Part shown: positions 1-7,354 of the stretch, in pieces
Position numbering within the stretch: position 1 is the stretch's first letter
How the letters are laid out: each line of letters starts with the position of its first letter
Assembly (NCBI GenBank): GCA_041082235.1
Contig: JBDOIG010000248.1
Location: 1 to 19,548 of the forward strand
Direction of reading: 5' to 3'
Source: CALJEL01 sp041082235
GTDB taxonomy: Bacteria; Nitrospirota; Thermodesulfovibrionia; Thermodesulfovibrionales; CALJEL01
Length of the DNA stretch: 19,548 nt
Program-made: the position numbers and the translations under genes
The notes under the pieces: generated by a model
The model's database searches: none
What the model was told of the DNA's origin: nothing
What the model saw: the letters and a program-made list of their open reading frames with translations, nothing else

Positions 1-42
1 AAGCTCTGTAACTAAAGGTTTATCACCCAGCTGGTGAAGTAA

Positions 43-123
43 TTGAGGGACTTTGTCCCTCAAACTCCCTATTAGATAATTTTAATTCTATTTTTGGGGT
101 TTTAAAGGGGCGAAGCCCCTTTT
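43..123 (+). repeat. Two-hairpin intergenic repeat, copy 1
   Basis: Hairpin one is a perfect 9-bp stem with a 3-base loop (43-51 pairs with 55-63). It is followed by CAAACTCCCT (61-70), an AT-rich spacer, and hairpin two, an 8-bp stem around GAA (104-111 pairs with 115-122). The same architecture occurs inverted at 16020-16117. The 10-mer CAAACTCCCT and the 17-mer GGGGTTTTAAAGGGGCG (96-112) are identical in both copies, while spacer and loops differ. This looks like a REP/MITE-type dispersed element and not a simple terminator, because both copies share sequence outside the stems. No gene can be assigned to positions 1-255 apart from this repeat and the promoter at 221-248. Confidence 0.75.
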
Positions 124-220
124 ATGTTTGGTAATGTTGATTAAAAAAGTTTACATTAAGGTGTCGCAATAAAGTCTTTTCAGCATACCCCGTATCTGTC
201 GGCAGTTTAAGGGACTTTTC

Positions 221-248
221 TTGACAGCGCTTATAGTTTCATTATAAC
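221..248 (+). promoter_or_regulatory. Sigma-70-type promoter for the Uma2-gspE unit
   Basis: A perfect -35 box TTGACA (221-226) is separated by 16 bases from the -10 box TATAAC (243-248, five of six matches). The expected transcription start falls at about 254-256, on or next to the ATG at 256. The transcript would therefore have almost no 5' leader and no Shine-Dalgarno site. The preceding stretch 124-220 shows nothing else recognisable. Confidence 0.6.
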
Positions 249-255
249 ATTAGGC

Positions 256-801
256 ATGAGAGAACCCCTTATTGAGAAGAAAGAGACCTTCTTTATAGAG
301 AGGGCCTTTGACCTCACTGAGATTATAAATGGAGAGGAATATACGGCACCCAGCCCCTTCAGTAATCATCAGATAATCCTTGCACGATTATATAACCTCT
401 TTTATCAATTCATTTCAAAGAGTAAAATAGGTGAGATATTCCTATCACCCCTTGATGTAATCCTTGAAGAAGGCTTTAACAGGCTTCAGCCTGATCTTAT
501 ATTTATAAAAAAGGAGAATCTTCATATTGTAAAGGACTGGATCAGGGGTGTGCCTGATCTTGTCGTAGAGATAGTATCACAGAACTCCCTTACCCTTGAC
601 AGTGTAATAAAGAAAGAAGTCTATGAAAGATATGGTGTAAAGGAGTTTTGGCTTGTCTTCCCTGAGGAGAAGGTCATTCAGGTTTATATAAATGATAAGG
701 GAAGATATAGGCTTTTCAACTTCGCAGAACAGAAGGGAACTGTAAAGTCACAGCTTCTTGACGGTTTTGAGATAAATGTAGAGGAAGTTTTTGGTGAATA
801 G
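256..801 (+). CDS. Uma2-family putative endonuclease (DUF820)
   Basis: This 181-residue protein is the usual length for the Uma2 family, a widespread group with a PD-(D/E)XK nuclease fold whose biological role is unclear. Visible family landmarks are the N-terminal helix after the ING turn (residues 24-26), Gln79-Pro-Asp80 ahead of a hydrophobic strand, Pro100-Asp101 followed by the VVEIVS strand with Glu105, Lys119/Lys120, and the Tyr-Gly-Val-Lys-Glu-Phe-Trp block near residue 126. Asp80/Asp101, Glu105 and a Lys are the likely metal and catalytic residues by family comparison. The ATG at 256 is the only plausible start: it has no real ribosome site, but a promoter lies directly upstream. The stop codon abuts the ATG of the next gene, so the two are probably co-transcribed. 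Nuclease activity is inferred from the fold only. Confidence 0.85.
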   Translation: MREPLIEKKETFFIERAFDLTEIINGEEYTAPSPFSNHQIILARLYNLFYQFISKSKIGEIFLSPLDVILEEGFNRLQPDLIFIKKENLHIVKDWIRGVPDLVVEIVSQNSLTLDSVIKKEVYERYGVKEFWLVFPEEKVIQVYINDKGRYRLFNFAEQKGTVKSQLLDGFEINVEEVFGE

Positions 802-2307
802 ATGAAATTAGATGAACTCACTCCAGACCTTTCCATTATTAGAGAAATACCCATTACCTTCACAAAGGCAAATCTTGTCCTTCCTTTAAGGATATCTGAT
901 GGTGAACTCATAGGTCTTGTATCTGATGAAAATGGCATTTTAGGTCTTTCCGAGATTGCGAGGAAAAAGGGTCTTAAACCATCACCTGTTATGGTCTCAA
1001 AGGATGAGCTTCTTGATGCAATAGGAAGGTCTTATGGACAGCTTGGCTCAGCAGAGGAGGTCATGGAGACCATCAGTGGTGAAGACCTGAGCTCTGTTGT
1101 AAATGAATTTGAAAAACCTAAAGACCTCCTTGAGCTCACAGAGGATGCACCTATAATAAGGCTTCTCAATGCGGTACTCCAGCAGGCTGTGAAGGAAAGG
1201 GCAAGTGATATTCATATTGAACCATATGAAAAGGAACTTGAGGTGAGATTCAGGATAGATGGAGTCCTTACAAAAGTTCTTAGTCCTCCAAAGCTTATAC
1301 AGGATGCCCTTGTTACAAGAGTAAAGGTGATGGCAGCCCTTGATATCGCAGAAAAGAGGCTGCCCCAGGATGGCAGGATAAGGCTTCTCATTGGCGGAAG
1401 GGATATTGATATCAGGGTTTCTATTATACCCACAATCTATGGAGAGAGGGTGGTGCTGAGGCTCCTTGACAGGGCACAGGGGGTAAAAGGACTTCACGAG
1501 GTCGGGCTTGAAGATGACGATCAGAGATTGATGGAGGAGCTTCTTTCTCGGACAAACGGAATATTACTTGTAACAGGCCCTACAGGGAGTGGAAAGACAA
1601 CAACCCTTTATGCCTGCCTGAATAAGATATATTCAATAACAAAAAATATTGTCACCATAGAGGATCCTGTTGAATACCAGCTTAAAGGGATCGGACAGAT
1701 ACAGGTGGCTCCAAAGATAGGCCTCACCTTTGCAAACGGTCTCAGGTCTATTCTCAGGCAGGACCCTGATGTGATAATGGTTGGTGAAATCAGGGACCTT
1801 GAGACAGCGGAGATAGCCATACAGGCATCCCTTACAGGTCACCTTGTCCTGAGTACACTTCACACAAATGATGCACCATCTGCACTGACAAGGCTTCTGG
1901 ATATGGGTATAGAGCCCTATCTGCTTGCCTCATCCATTACAGGTATTGTTGCTCAGAGGCTTGTAAGAACAGTTTGTCCTCACTGTAAGATCCCCTATGA
2001 ACCCTCTCAGGCTGAGAGGGCCTATTTCGAGGCTCAATCCTCTCAGATATTTCATCTTATAAAGGGGGCAGGATGTGACAGGTGTAAGAACACAGGATAC
2101 CATGGAAGGACAGGTATATTTGAGCTCCTTGTTATTGATAATGAGATAAGACAGATGATATCTCAGAAGGTTGATAGCCAGTCAATAAAACAATATGCTG
2201 TTAAAAAGGGCATGAAGACCCTGAGGATTGATGGTCTGAGGAAGGTCCTTAAAGGTATTACAACCCTTGAGGAGGTGCTCAGGGTAACACAGAAAGAGGT
2301 GATTTAA
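802..2307 (+). CDS. gspE: GspE/PilB-type secretion or pilus assembly ATPase
   Basis: This 501-residue hexameric motor ATPase powers pilin or pseudopilin assembly at the inner membrane in type II secretion or type IV pili. An N-terminal GspE-like domain (about 1-85) leads into the ATPase core. The core shows Walker A GPTGSGKT (259-266), the Asp box EDPVEY (287-292), Walker B DPDVIMVGE (321-329) and the His box GHLVLSTLHTNDA (346-358). Four cysteines, C392/C395 and C425/C428, form the zinc-binding insert found in GspE and PilB but not in retraction ATPases such as PilT. Length and N-terminus favour GspE over PilB, which is usually longer with an MshEN domain. No other secretion or pilus gene is in the window. 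The start abuts the Uma2 stop, and the 3' end overlaps the convergent GTPase gene by 4 bases. Confidence 0.92.
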   Translation: MKLDELTPDLSIIREIPITFTKANLVLPLRISDGELIGLVSDENGILGLSEIARKKGLKPSPVMVSKDELLDAIGRSYGQLGSAEEVMETISGEDLSSVVNEFEKPKDLLELTEDAPIIRLLNAVLQQAVKERASDIHIEPYEKELEVRFRIDGVLTKVLSPPKLIQDALVTRVKVMAALDIAEKRLPQDGRIRLLIGGRDIDIRVSIIPTIYGERVVLRLLDRAQGVKGLHEVGLEDDDQRLMEELLSRTNGILLVTGPTGSGKTTTLYACLNKIYSITKNIVTIEDPVEYQLKGIGQIQVAPKIGLTFANGLRSILRQDPDVIMVGEIRDLETAEIAIQASLTGHLVLSTLHTNDAPSALTRLLDMGIEPYLLASSITGIVAQRLVRTVCPHCKIPYEPSQAERAYFEAQSSQIFHLIKGAGCDRCKNTGYHGRTGIFELLVIDNEIRQMISQKVDSQSIKQYAVKKGMKTLRIDGLRKVLKGITTLEEVLRVTQKEVI

Positions 2308-3257
2308 AAGAATATGCCCTTTTTTTCAAGCCTTGCCTTACCAAGGATATCATATACAGTTCTTAACTGTATTATCATCTCCCTCTGGGATTTGCCGAGA
2401 TCTGCAAGGGTCTTCTGTATCAGAGTTATCTGGGCTTCTATATTTTTTGATACAGGCTCCTCTTTTTTCTCAAGCTGTTCAAGAAAGCTCTTTTCAAGTC
2501 TCTCCATCCTTTCATTAAGTTTTGTAAGTTCTCTGTAGAGGTCTTCAATTCTCGCTGAAAGGGTTTGAAGTACTGGCTCGGTACTATCTTCAACAGGCAT
2601 TGCGATAATCTTTTTTTCTTTTACTTGTTCAACAGTTATTTCTTCTTTCTGCTCTTCTTTTAAATCTATACTGTATTTTCTTGAGAGATTTTTTAAAAGC
2701 AACTTTGTTACTGCCTGAAAGGTTTCCTTTACACCCGTTGCATTTATTGCAATTGCCTCTATATAGGGATACCATTTATGGTTAAGGTCATTGTTGAGTT
2801 CCTGTATGGAAAGGATATCTTCAAGGTCCCTTTTGTTGTACTGAAGGACAACGGGTATATCATCAGGATCAATATTATTTTCAATGAGATTTTCTCTCAT
2901 GTTCTGAAGGCTCTCTATATTCTGTTCTTTCATTGTTCGCTGGGAATCTGCTACAAAGACAACAGCATCAGCGCCCTTGAGGACAAGTTTTCTTGTGGAA
3001 TTATATCTAACCTGACCAGGTACTGTATAGAGCTGAAATCTCAGGGTAAAATCCTTTATCTTTCCAAGTTCTACAGGGAGAAAGTCAAAGAAGAGGGTCC
3101 TGTCCGCCTCTGTTGAAAGGGATATGAGTTTGCCCACTGATTCAGGTGAAAAGGATTTATGAAGGACCTCAAGGTTGGTAGTCTTGCCGCTTAAACCCGG
3201 GCCATAGTAGACAATCTTCAGGATTATCTCTTTGGTGGCATAATTAAAGAGGGCCAT
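2304..3257 (-). CDS. mglA: MglA-like Ras-family GTPase with coiled-coil C-terminal extension
   Basis: Residues 1-195 match the MglA family of small bacterial GTPases that set cell polarity and recruit pili or gliding motors. Seen directly are the P-loop GPGLSGKTT (19-27), the MglA-type switch segment with Arg53, TVPGQ (78-82) with Gln82, and the NKRD base-recognition motif (141-144). Arg53 and Gln82 fall at the numbers reported for the intrinsic arginine finger and glutamine of MglA, so GTP hydrolysis should need an MglB-type partner, which is not in the window. Residues 196-317 form a charged extension with heptad-like helices (about 228-265 and 270-310), absent from classical MglA of about 195 residues. 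The start overlaps the diguanylate cyclase stop (TGATG), implying translational coupling. The exact role is inferred. Confidence 0.88.
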   Translation of the reverse strand: MALFNYATKEIILKIVYYGPGLSGKTTNLEVLHKSFSPESVGKLISLSTEADRTLFFDFLPVELGKIKDFTLRFQLYTVPGQVRYNSTRKLVLKGADAVVFVADSQRTMKEQNIESLQNMRENLIENNIDPDDIPVVLQYNKRDLEDILSIQELNNDLNHKWYPYIEAIAINATGVKETFQAVTKLLLKNLSRKYSIDLKEEQKEEITVEQVKEKKIIAMPVEDSTEPVLQTLSARIEDLYRELTKLNERMERLEKSFLEQLEKKEEPVSKNIEAQITLIQKTLADLGKSQREMIIQLRTVYDILGKARLEKKGIFF

Positions 3258-4657
3258 CAGGTTATTGCATAGACTCCATTTCTTGTGGTGTTTTTAATCC
3301 TGTACATTGCCTCATCAGCAAGCCTGAGCAGATCTTCCTTTGTCTTTGCACTTTCTGGGTAGGAGGCAACTCCAAAACTTGCCGTAACCTTTATGAAATA
3401 ACCTTCTTTTCTTAAAAAGATGTTCTGCTCAATATTTCTTCTCAGCCTCTCTGCTATCTTTGCAGCAGAATCCGGGGAAGTCTGGGGCAGTACTATTACA
3501 TATTCATCTCCTCCATACCTTGCCACAATATCAGCTGCCCTTAAGTGTTTCAAAAGTAATTGAGCTATCTCCACAAGGAGTTTACTCCCCACAAGATGTC
3601 CATAGGTATCATTGATTACCTTGAAATGATCCACATCCATAAAGATAAGAGAAAGAGAGGTCTTGTATCTGTCACATCTATAGATTTCTGTATCAAGGGT
3701 TCTATGAAGATACCTGGTATTAAACAATTTTGTAAGATCATCAGTTATGACGAGCTCTGCCATCCGCTGATAGAGGGTTGCCCTTTCAATAGCAAGGGCA
3801 GCATGGTCAACAAACTTGAGCATGAAATCGAGGTCATCCTTTGTGAATGGCTTTTCCCTGTCTTTACTCACAAGTTCTATTACACCTATACTCTTGCCTT
3901 TACTTATAATTGGAACACATAGCAATGATCTTATCTTGAAATTTATTACCTTATCAATCCTGCAGGAAAACCTGCTGTCCTTGGAAACATCAGGCACTAT
4001 AACGGGAACACCTTCCCTTGCAACCCACCCTGCTATACCTTCTCCGAGCTTTACCCTCATCTGCTGGAGATGTTTCTTTTTCCTCCCCTCAACATTCCTG
4101 AATACAAGCTCATTGCTTTCCTCATCAAGCAGTAGTACTGACCATGCATCAGCACGGGTTATCTCTTTAACCTTTTTCATGATTATATGGAGCATCTCGT
4201 CAAGATCAATGGAGGAGGTGAGTATTTTACTAATACCTTCAAAGAAACGAAGGGTTTCTTTTGTGTCCTCATTTTCTGTTTTTAGTATTTCATTATCTTT
4301 ATGAAGATTTTTTGAATAAAGAATATTTTTTGATACCATTAAAAGGGTTTCTGGTTTTGGATTAAAAAGGGGATAGGTAAAGGGATATTTCAGACATTGA
4401 AGAAGCCCCCTTTCATTGTTTTCATAAAGTATAATTCTTGGAATCTCTTTTGTGAAATTATTGAGCTTTTTTAAATAAGGGTTTTTAATCTCCTCTTTGT
4501 CTATTACAATAAGTTCCAATCTATCCTGTGAGGCTTCCAGTACCTTTAATGCAGACTTTATATTTGTAAATCTCAGGACATCCTGATTAAATTCCCTCAA
4601 GACCTGCCAGTAATCATCCTTTGAGGAATTTCTTCCTATAAGTATTATTCTATGCAT
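3257..4657 (-). CDS. GAF-GGDEF diguanylate cyclase with receiver-like N-terminus
   Basis: This 466-residue cytoplasmic enzyme is predicted to condense two GTP into cyclic di-GMP. Domain order is a receiver-like alpha/beta segment (1-115) lacking the usual acidic pair, though Asp53 sits where a phospho-acceptor would; a short helix; a GAF sensor domain (about 142-292); and a GGDEF domain (300-464). The active-site motif reads GGDEY (382-386). An RxxD inhibitory site (Arg373-Asp376) lies exactly five residues upstream, so both catalysis and product inhibition should be intact. Its ATG lies inside the end of secA (8-base overlap), and its stop overlaps the MglA-like start by one base. This indicates a single transcript secA > cyclase > GTPase. 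The GAF ligand is unknown. Confidence 0.92.
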   Translation of the reverse strand: MHRIILIGRNSSKDDYWQVLREFNQDVLRFTNIKSALKVLEASQDRLELIVIDKEEIKNPYLKKLNNFTKEIPRIILYENNERGLLQCLKYPFTYPLFNPKPETLLMVSKNILYSKNLHKDNEILKTENEDTKETLRFFEGISKILTSSIDLDEMLHIIMKKVKEITRADAWSVLLLDEESNELVFRNVEGRKKKHLQQMRVKLGEGIAGWVAREGVPVIVPDVSKDSRFSCRIDKVINFKIRSLLCVPIISKGKSIGVIELVSKDREKPFTKDDLDFMLKFVDHAALAIERATLYQRMAELVITDDLTKLFNTRYLHRTLDTEIYRCDRYKTSLSLIFMDVDHFKVINDTYGHLVGSKLLVEIAQLLLKHLRAADIVARYGGDEYVIVLPQTSPDSAAKIAERLRRNIEQNIFLRKEGYFIKVTASFGVASYPESAKTKEDLLRLADEAMYRIKNTTRNGVYAIT

Positions 4658-7331
4658 TTATCCCGCAGCACTTCTTATATTTCTTTCCGCTCCCGCAGGG
4701 ACAGGGGTCATTCCTTCCAATCTTCTTTACGTGGACAGGTTCCCTGGGGCCTCCGTCATTCTTATTATAACTCAATCTCTGAGAGGCAAATACAGGAGAC
4801 TGTCTCAGGGTAACAGCAGGTGCCTTTTCTTCTTTCTTTATCTCCACCTTGAAGAGCCTTATCAGGGTTTCCCTGTTTATCCTGTCCTGAAGCTCTCCAA
4901 ACATATAGAATGCCTCTTTTTTGTATTCCACCAGGGGGTCCCTCTGACCATATCCCCTGAGGCCTATTCCTTCCTTGAGGTGATCCATTGCAAGGAGATG
5001 GTCTTTCCATTGAGCATCAACCACGCTCAGGAGAAAGACCTTTTCAAGGTATCTCATAAACTCAGGACCTATCTCCTGTTCCTTTCTTTCGTAAAGCTTA
5101 ATGAGGGATCCTAATATGTTCTGTTTAAGGTCTTTTGAAGGCCTTAAATCTTCATTAAATGAGAATATACTCCAGAGCGCATCTTTAAGACCCTTTAAAT
5201 CCCATTCCTCTGGATGATTCTCTGAGGGGCAGTAAATACTCATAAGCTCATCAATAGTATCCTCAATCATCCCGTGAATATGTTCTTTGAGGTCATCACT
5301 CTCAAGTATCTCTCTTCTGAATCTGTAAATCTCTATCCGCTGTTTATTGAGGACATCGTCATATTCAAGGAGGTGTTTTCTTATTTCAAAGTTATGGGCC
5401 TCAACCCTTTTCTGGGCATTCTCTATAGCCCTGGTAACAAGCCTGTTTTCAATGGGTGTTGACTCATCCATACCGAGTCTGTCCATGAAGCCTGATATCC
5501 TGTCCGACGCAAAAATCCTCAGGAGGTCATCTTCCAGAGAAAGATAGAATCTTGATGAACCAGGATCTCCCTGTCTGCCAGAACGTCCCCTGAGCTGGTT
5601 GTCAATCCTTCTTGCCTCGTGTCTTTCTGTTCCTATGATGTGAAGACCACCGGCCTCTAAAACCTTCTGCCTTTCTTTTTCACATATCTCCTGGGCCTTC
5701 TTAAAGGCCTCCAGAAATTCTTCATCTGTCCAGTCAGATTTCTTTTCCATGAGCATTAATCTTGCAAGGCCCTCTGGATTCCCACCAAGTATTATGTCTG
5801 TACCACGGCCTGCCATATTGGTGGCAATTGTTACTGCACCGAGCCTGCCTGCCTGTGCAACTATCTCTGCCTCTTTTTCATGGTATTTTGCATTGAGAAC
5901 AGAATGGGGTATCCCCTTCTTTTTCAGCATGGAGCTCAGTCTTTCAGATTTTTCTATTGATACAGTTCCAACAAGCACCGGTTGTCCCTTTTTATGACAT
6001 CCTTCAATCTCTCTTACCACTGCCTCAAACTTTGCCTTTTCTGTCTTGTATATTAGGTCAGGATGGTCAATCCTTATCATTGGTTTATGTGTTGGTATAA
6101 TTACAACATCAAGATTATATATCTTTGCAAACTCCTCTGCCTCTGTATCAGCGGTACCTGTCATCCCAGCAAGCTTATTGTACATCCTGAAGTAGTTCTG
6201 AAATGTTATAGTTGCAAGGGTCTGGTTTTCACTTTCAATCTTTAAACCTTCCTTGGCCTCTATCGCCTGATGAAGCCCGTCAGACCATCTCCTTCCAGGC
6301 ATGAGTCTCCCTGTGAATTCATCAACTATAATGACCTTTCCATCCTTTATTACATAATCAACATCCCTGTGAAACAGATGATGTGCCTTGAGTGCCTGAA
6401 GCACATGGTGGACAAGGTCTATGTTTGAGGGGTCATAGAGATTATCAACACCGAGCAGCCTTTCAACCTTATGGTTTCCTGCCTCGGTTAGTATTACTGT
6501 CCTTGCCTTTTCATCAATGGTAAAATCATTATCCTTCTGAAGTCTTCTTACCACCTTATCAACATGATAATACTTACCTGTTGATTCCTCTGAAGGTCCT
6601 GATATGATAAGGGGTGTCCTTGCCTCATCTATGAGGATACTGTCAACCTCGTCAACTATTGCATAATGAAGTTCCCTCTGGCAGTAATCATTTATGTCAT
6701 ACTTCATATTATCTCTTAAATAATCAAAACCAAATTCATTATTTGTGCCATAGGTTATGTCTGCCTGATAGGCCTCTTTTCTTGAGCAGGGCCTCAGTCT
6801 GTCAAATCTCTTATCAGGTGAACGATAGGTGGGATCATAGAGGAATGAGGCATCATGCTGGATTACACCCACTGAAAGTCCAAGGAGGTGATAAATAGGA
6901 CCCATCCACTGGGCATCCCTTTTGGCAAGATAATCATTAACAGTTACGAGATGACAACCCCTTCCTTCAAGGGCATTCAGATATAAGGGTAGGGTGGCAA
7001 CAAGGGTCTTCCCCTCACCAGTCTTCATCTCCGCAATTTTACCTTCATGAAGCACAATACCACCAAGGAGCTGGACATCAAAGTGCCTCATATTGAGGGT
7101 TCTTTTTGCAGCCTCCCTGGTAACAGCAAAGGCCTCAGCAAGGATATCGTCCAGGGTTTCACCTTTAAGGAGTCGCTCTTTAAACTCATCGGTTTTTCCC
7201 CTGAGTTCAATATCAGAGAGCCCTGTTATTGTGTGTTCCAGGGAGTTTATTTTGTTGACAACAGGCCAGAGCCTTTTAAGCTCCCTTTCATTCTTTGTAC
7301 CAAAGACTTTTTTGAGTAAAAAACCAACCAT
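4650..7331 (-). CDS. secA: Preprotein translocase ATPase SecA
   Basis: SecA drives post-translational export of unfolded proteins through SecYEG. With the ATG at 7331 the protein has 893 residues, a normal length. It shows Walker A MKTGEGKT (102-109), the DEVD Walker B (227-230), the TNMAGRGTD motif of the second nucleotide-binding domain, and a C-terminal zinc motif with Cys877, Cys879, Cys888 and Cys889 that binds SecB or ribosomes in relatives. About 28 residues near 161-188 appear as an insertion compared with short-form SecA. An upstream in-frame TTG (7355) would add eight residues unlike any SecA N-terminus, so I chose the ATG, which begins with the usual hydrophobic start before the FGTKNERE helix. 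It heads the operon with the cyclase and GTPase and diverges from the gene at 7355. Confidence 0.96.
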   Translation of the reverse strand: MVGFLLKKVFGTKNERELKRLWPVVNKINSLEHTITGLSDIELRGKTDEFKERLLKGETLDDILAEAFAVTREAAKRTLNMRHFDVQLLGGIVLHEGKIAEMKTGEGKTLVATLPLYLNALEGRGCHLVTVNDYLAKRDAQWMGPIYHLLGLSVGVIQHDASFLYDPTYRSPDKRFDRLRPCSRKEAYQADITYGTNNEFGFDYLRDNMKYDINDYCQRELHYAIVDEVDSILIDEARTPLIISGPSEESTGKYYHVDKVVRRLQKDNDFTIDEKARTVILTEAGNHKVERLLGVDNLYDPSNIDLVHHVLQALKAHHLFHRDVDYVIKDGKVIIVDEFTGRLMPGRRWSDGLHQAIEAKEGLKIESENQTLATITFQNYFRMYNKLAGMTGTADTEAEEFAKIYNLDVVIIPTHKPMIRIDHPDLIYKTEKAKFEAVVREIEGCHKKGQPVLVGTVSIEKSERLSSMLKKKGIPHSVLNAKYHEKEAEIVAQAGRLGAVTIATNMAGRGTDIILGGNPEGLARLMLMEKKSDWTDEEFLEAFKKAQEICEKERQKVLEAGGLHIIGTERHEARRIDNQLRGRSGRQGDPGSSRFYLSLEDDLLRIFASDRISGFMDRLGMDESTPIENRLVTRAIENAQKRVEAHNFEIRKHLLEYDDVLNKQRIEIYRFRREILESDDLKEHIHGMIEDTIDELMSIYCPSENHPEEWDLKGLKDALWSIFSFNEDLRPSKDLKQNILGSLIKLYERKEQEIGPEFMRYLEKVFLLSVVDAQWKDHLLAMDHLKEGIGLRGYGQRDPLVEYKKEAFYMFGELQDRINRETLIRLFKVEIKKEEKAPAVTLRQSPVFASQRLSYNKNDGGPREPVHVKKIGRNDPCPCGSGKKYKKCCGINA

Positions 7332-7336
7332 TTTAC

Positions 7337-7342
7337 TATAAT
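7337..7342 (+). promoter_or_regulatory. -10 box for the 7355 gene
   Basis: A perfect TATAAT lies 12 bases ahead of the ATG at 7355. The best -35 candidate is TTGAGT (7312-7317) with a long 19-base spacer, inside the start of secA. Transcription would begin at about 7349, leaving a leader of roughly six bases without a ribosome binding site. Confidence 0.45.
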
Positions 7343-7354
7343 AACATATTATCA

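Noticed and set aside
1..63. Minus-strand frame open to the left edge, starting at a TTG (63-61)
   Set aside because: Twenty-one codons read sensibly, but they run through hairpin one of the repeat and there is no ribosome site or promoter. The window is too short to decide, so no gene was called.
802..1060. MshEN-type c-di-GMP binding domain at the N-terminus of the GspE-like ATPase
   Set aside because: Considered because a diguanylate cyclase lies nearby, but I do not see the paired 24-residue MshEN motifs; the domain looks like an ordinary GspE N-terminus.
1048..1497. 149-codon open frame antisense to the ATPase gene
   Set aside because: It lies entirely inside the clearly conserved ATPase gene on the other strand and has no recognisable motif or ribosome site. 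It is a shadow frame.
3816..4304. 162-codon + strand frame opposite the diguanylate cyclase
   Set aside because: Serine- and leucine-rich composition typical of the complement of a coding frame; the cyclase domains on the minus strand explain the region.
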